A stretch of 45,945 bases of DNA, taken from assembly GCA_049613665.1 (NCBI GenBank), contig JBMZCV010000018.1:1-45945 (forward strand). Direction: 5' to 3'. Shown piece by piece: positions 43,181 through 45,945 of the stretch. A program made the translations under genes and the position numbers. The notes beneath the pieces are model-generated. The model was not told where the DNA came from. It worked only from the letters and a program-made list of their open reading frames with translations, and did not search any database. Every line of letters begins with the position of its first letter. Position 1 is the first letter of the stretch. The stretch comes from JBMZCV01 sp049613665. Lineage in GTDB: Bacteria > Bacteroidota > Bacteroidia > Chitinophagales > UBA2359.

Positions 43181-45202
43181 ATGAAAAAATTAATACTTTT
43201 TAGTACGCTCATCATGCTTGGCGTAGCTACTGTATCGGCTCAATCGGCCAAAAGATTTGCTACTTTCGAGCATTTTACACAAGCCTCATGTGGGCCTTGT
43301 GCTGACCAAAATCCTGCGTTTCAATCATTTTTTAGCCAAAACACTTCAAACGCACACCATATTGCTTATCATACTTCGTGGCCTGGCACAGACCCAATGT
43401 ATAACGAAAATCCAGCAGATGTAGATAGTCGTGTAGATTATTATGGTGTTTCTGGCGTTCCTACCATTATCGTTTCTGGTTTGGAGCAAACCAATCCAAA
43501 TTCTGTTGATGGTGCTACCTTAGAAGGTGTTGCTATTGCAGGCAGTCCTATTCAAGTTTTGGTAGAAAATAGTATTGATGGCATGTCAGGTAGTGCTAGT
43601 ATTACTATCAATGCTATCAACGATTTGCCAGAAGGAAATTATAGTTTACAGACAGTTGTTGTAGAGCAAATGATTGAATATAGCTCGCCTCCAGGCAGCA
43701 ATGGCGAAAGAGATTTTCCAAATGTAATGCGTCAGATGTTGCCAAATGTGAGTGGCACAACCGTAAATTCTATGGAAGCTGGTGCGTCGGCTTCTTATGA
43801 TTTTGATTATATGATGGAAGATGTTTGGAATGCGGATGAAATTTATGTGCTTGCTTTTTTGCAAAATGAAGATACAAAAGAAATTGTAAACTCTGGTTCT
43901 AGCATGGATTGGAAAGTAAATTATGTGTCTTTGGGCGAAGCAACAACGCAAGTAAGCGGTAGCCAAAATATTATGTTTGACGGAAATGTAAGTGTAAACT
44001 TGCCTGATGCTCAATTTTTGCAAATAGAAGTTATTAGCGATGCTCCTGCTGATTGGATTTCTTCTATCAACTATTTTGGAACAGATTTGGGCTTAAATGC
44101 GGCTACTTTAGAGTTTGTAAATGGCGATATTACAGGCTTAGGCTTAAATATTATCACTAGCGAAACGGTTTCTTTTGCTACTTATACACTCAAAATTAGT
44201 GATGCCAACGACCCTAGCTTATCTACACAGCAAACCTATTATGTAAATAATGGTATTACAGACCTTGTTTTAGGCAACACTTCTGAATGGAACGACTTGT
44301 ATGGTGCTGGTTTGACTTATGGCGGCAATAGCAAATTTGGAAGTTTAGGCAAAGGAAGCTTTTTGTATGCTAAAAAAGCTAACATCTTAGAAGGCTTAAA
44401 TAATATTTATTATAATGTAGCTTGGACATTCCCTCCATTTACTGACGATGTAGTGGCCGAATTAACTAGCTTTTTGGACAATGGCGGAAACTTATTGATT
44501 GCTGGGCAAGACATCGGTTGGGCAACTTTTGACCCATCTAGCACTTATTCTACTGCTAATACGCAAGCTTTTTATAGCGATTATTTGCAAGCAGAATATA
44601 TTGGTGATGGCGATGGCGAAAATGCGACATTAAGCCCTGTGATTACTGATGATACTTATGGCTTTGGCCTTATCGAATCTTCGGCGGTAGTAGATATGTA
44701 TGATGGAAATATGTGGCCTGACCAAATTACACCTAACTCTGCGACAGCAACTCCTATTTTTACTTACAATGATGATGCGTCAAATGTGGCAGGTATCAAA
44801 AGTGACAATGGCACTTTCAAAGTGGTTTATTTAGGTATTGGTATTGAAATGATTGGAGACGAAGCAGTAAGAAATGAGTTTATGAAACTTACACACGATT
44901 GGTTTTATGATGGACTTATTGATGGTATCGACTATACAACTGCTTTGCAACAAATCATGCAACAAAATTATCCAAACCCTGCGAACCAAACTACTCGCAT
45001 CGCTTTCGATAATTTGAACGAAAATGCTACTTTCACTTTGACTGACTTGAATGGTAAAGTAGTATTGACGCAAGCAATAGAAGCTGGCAATAACGGCTTA
45101 AACTTAAACACACAAAATATTTCAGCAGGTACTTATTTGTATCAATTGACAAACGAAAAAGGTACTGCTGTTGCAACTAAAAAAATGACGATTGTGCATT
45201 AA
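43181..45202 (+). CDS. Secreted thioredoxin-like (Omp28-type) protein with T9SS sorting domain
   Basis: A 673-residue secreted protein. The signal peptide is residues 1 to about 20 (VSA-QSAK). The N-terminal domain looks like a thioredoxin fold with ASCGPCADQNP (C37, C40) and a cis-proline-type GVPTIIV, as in Omp28-related proteins. The middle is beta-rich. A region GLTYGGNSKFGSLG and a DNGGNLLIAGQDIGW segment resemble a Rossmann-like accessory domain. The end QNYPNPANQTTRIAFDNL to KKMTIVH is a T9SS C-terminal domain. Redox function at the surface is plausible but unproven. A clear terminator follows. Confidence 0.88.
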   Translation: MKKLILFSTLIMLGVATVSAQSAKRFATFEHFTQASCGPCADQNPAFQSFFSQNTSNAHHIAYHTSWPGTDPMYNENPADVDSRVDYYGVSGVPTIIVSGLEQTNPNSVDGATLEGVAIAGSPIQVLVENSIDGMSGSASITINAINDLPEGNYSLQTVVVEQMIEYSSPPGSNGERDFPNVMRQMLPNVSGTTVNSMEAGASASYDFDYMMEDVWNADEIYVLAFLQNEDTKEIVNSGSSMDWKVNYVSLGEATTQVSGSQNIMFDGNVSVNLPDAQFLQIEVISDAPADWISSINYFGTDLGLNAATLEFVNGDITGLGLNIITSETVSFATYTLKISDANDPSLSTQQTYYVNNGITDLVLGNTSEWNDLYGAGLTYGGNSKFGSLGKGSFLYAKKANILEGLNNIYYNVAWTFPPFTDDVVAELTSFLDNGGNLLIAGQDIGWATFDPSSTYSTANTQAFYSDYLQAEYIGDGDGENATLSPVITDDTYGFGLIESSAVVDMYDGNMWPDQITPNSATATPIFTYNDDASNVAGIKSDNGTFKVVYLGIGIEMIGDEAVRNEFMKLTHDWFYDGLIDGIDYTTALQQIMQQNYPNPANQTTRIAFDNLNENATFTLTDLNGKVVLTQAIEAGNNGLNLNTQNISAGTYLYQLTNEKGTAVATKKMTIVH

Positions 45203-45229
45203 TTTTTTGCATAAAATAGTTTAAATAAC

Positions 45230-45276
45230 AAAGCATCTTGCTACATTGAAATAAATGTGGTAAGATGCTTTTTTTA
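45230..45276 (+). terminator. Intrinsic terminator after the thioredoxin-like T9SS gene
   Basis: AAAGCATCTTGCTACAT and ATGTGGTAAGATGCTTT pair over most of their length around TGAAATAA, and are followed by a run of T. Confidence 0.85.
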
Positions 45277-45293
45277 TAAAAAATATTAGACAC

Positions 45294-45902
45294 ACGAAAA
45301 CAAATTTCCTCATCATTTTACTCTGTTGTTCTTTTTCTTTAAATGCTCAAACAGATTGCGATTGTTACGAAAGAATAGTCAATTTATCGAAATATTATAC
45401 GCTTATGAAACAAGATAAATTGGCTCTAAAAACAATGAAAAAAGCCTTGCAATTTAAAGAAAAAGACAGTTGGCACAAAGACGACTATTTGTTGTTGGCG
45501 TTAAAATATGCTCAAGTGAGAGATTTTAGTAAAACAAAAGAAAATCTAGTAGAAAGTATGTCTTTGGGAATAAATCTAAGTCAGTTGCAAACAAATTATA
45601 TATTAAATGAATTTAGCAACACTCATTTTTGGGAAGAACTATTAGTAGATGCACCTCTTTTAGCAGAAAAATTTAAAGAAAAAAGAAATGTTGAAGTCAT
45701 ATCCCAACATTCAAAAATTTCAACAATTCTTTTTCAATTTAGTTTTAATTATGAGCCTCCTTTAAATCCAAAAACATTTAAACCACACTTTATAGGTAAC
45801 TACTCAGCATTAGATTTTAAAACTCAAAAAACTCATTTTGTATCAAATTTTAGTTTTCATATGAAACAGAAAGAAACTGTTAAGGTGGGGTGTCGAATTT
45901 AA
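45294..45902 (+). CDS. Secreted small protein, unknown; no ATG at the natural start, possible frameshift near the window end
   Basis: The open frame with an ATG begins at 45405, but in the same frame the sequence reads back through DCDCYERIVNLSKYY to a textbook signal peptide (KTNFLIILLCCSFSLNAQ). The codon directly before that lysine is ACG at 45294, where an ATG would be expected. The internal ATG at 45405 would lose the secretion signal. The body is helical at first (LALKTMKKALQF) and beta-rich later. Near 45880 the frame ends in a VGCRI tail, while the neighbouring frame from 45883 (RWGVEFKNNKNIVF) stays open to the window edge, so the true product may continue out of frame. Not recognised; CDCY after the signal suggests disulfides. 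It may be a pseudogene. Confidence 0.55.
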   Translation, partial: TKTNFLIILLCCSFSLNAQTDCDCYERIVNLSKYYTLMKQDKLALKTMKKALQFKEKDSWHKDDYLLLALKYAQVRDFSKTKENLVESMSLGINLSQLQTNYILNEFSNTHFWEELLVDAPLLAEKFKEKRNVEVISQHSKISTILFQFSFNYEPPLNPKTFKPHFIGNYSALDFKTQKTHFVSNFSFHMKQKETVKVGCRI

Positions 45903-45945
45903 GAATAACAAGAATATTGTTTTTCGCTCCAAAAAGTGCCAAAGA

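Noticed and set aside
1..45945. CRISPR array made of the dispersed repeats
   Set aside because: R1, R2 and R3 copies are kilobases apart, not regularly spaced, and vary in length. No cas genes are present.
1..45945. tRNA or rRNA genes in the gaps
   Set aside because: None of the intergenic stretches shows the GGTTCRANNCC T-arm or a cloverleaf, and none has rRNA sequence.

Overview
The window is AT-rich bacterial chromosome from a member of the Bacteroidota. The evidence is four secreted proteins with type IX secretion (T9SS) C-terminal sorting domains, a Bacteroidota-type S16 with a long acidic tail, several TAnnTTTG (-7 box) promoters upstream of genes, weak or absent Shine-Dalgarno sites, and a complete Na+-translocating NADH:quinone reductase operon. 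The last point fits a marine or otherwise sodium-rich habitat. I cannot place the organism below phylum. No rRNA, tRNA, CRISPR array, prophage or transposase gene was seen.

Layout. 1-3.1 kb: a copper-type P-type ATPase on the minus strand and a gene-free stretch of decayed repeats. 3.1-5 kb: rpsP-rimM, with an HDAC-like deacetylase gene converging on them. 5.3-7.7 kb: cytochrome c maturation genes ccmC and ccmB (minus), then a putative PD-(D/E)XK nuclease. 8.1-12.6 kb: a ProX-type tRNA-editing protein, then a glycerophospholipid cluster (GPAT-like acyltransferase, gpsA, pgsA). 13-19.6 kb: nqrABCDEF (minus) with a dispersed repeat between nqrA and nqrB. 19.7-26 kb: two small unknown genes, a large BNR/Ig-like T9SS protein and a flippase, all minus. 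26.2-31 kb: TruC-like pseudouridine synthase, msrB, a lipoprotein, a CYTH protein and a peptidoglycan amidase (plus). 31-34.7 kb: two large T9SS proteins (PKD repeats; dockerin-like). 34.9-45.9 kb: a helical unknown protein, YceI, an oligopeptide-binding lipoprotein, an FAD monooxygenase, an MBL/beta-CASP RNase, a thioredoxin-like T9SS protein, and a final secreted-protein gene that seems to have lost its ATG and perhaps its frame.

The most unusual content is between the genes. At least three families of short palindromic, non-coding dispersed repeats fill most intergenic gaps. R1 has a 79-bp hairpin core carried inside two alternative sets of outer inverted repeats. One R1 copy has an 8-bp target-site duplication. 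R2 is a 109-bp unit. R3 is a 163-bp unit, one copy of which lies inside the nqr operon. Two inverted R1 copies bracket the FAD monooxygenase gene. They look like MITE-type non-autonomous mobile elements whose transposase is not in this window. Some may double as transcription terminators or RNA-processing sites.

Functionally the genes are mostly housekeeping (translation, membrane lipids, sodium bioenergetics, cytochrome c maturation, wall turnover), with surface or secreted proteins between them.
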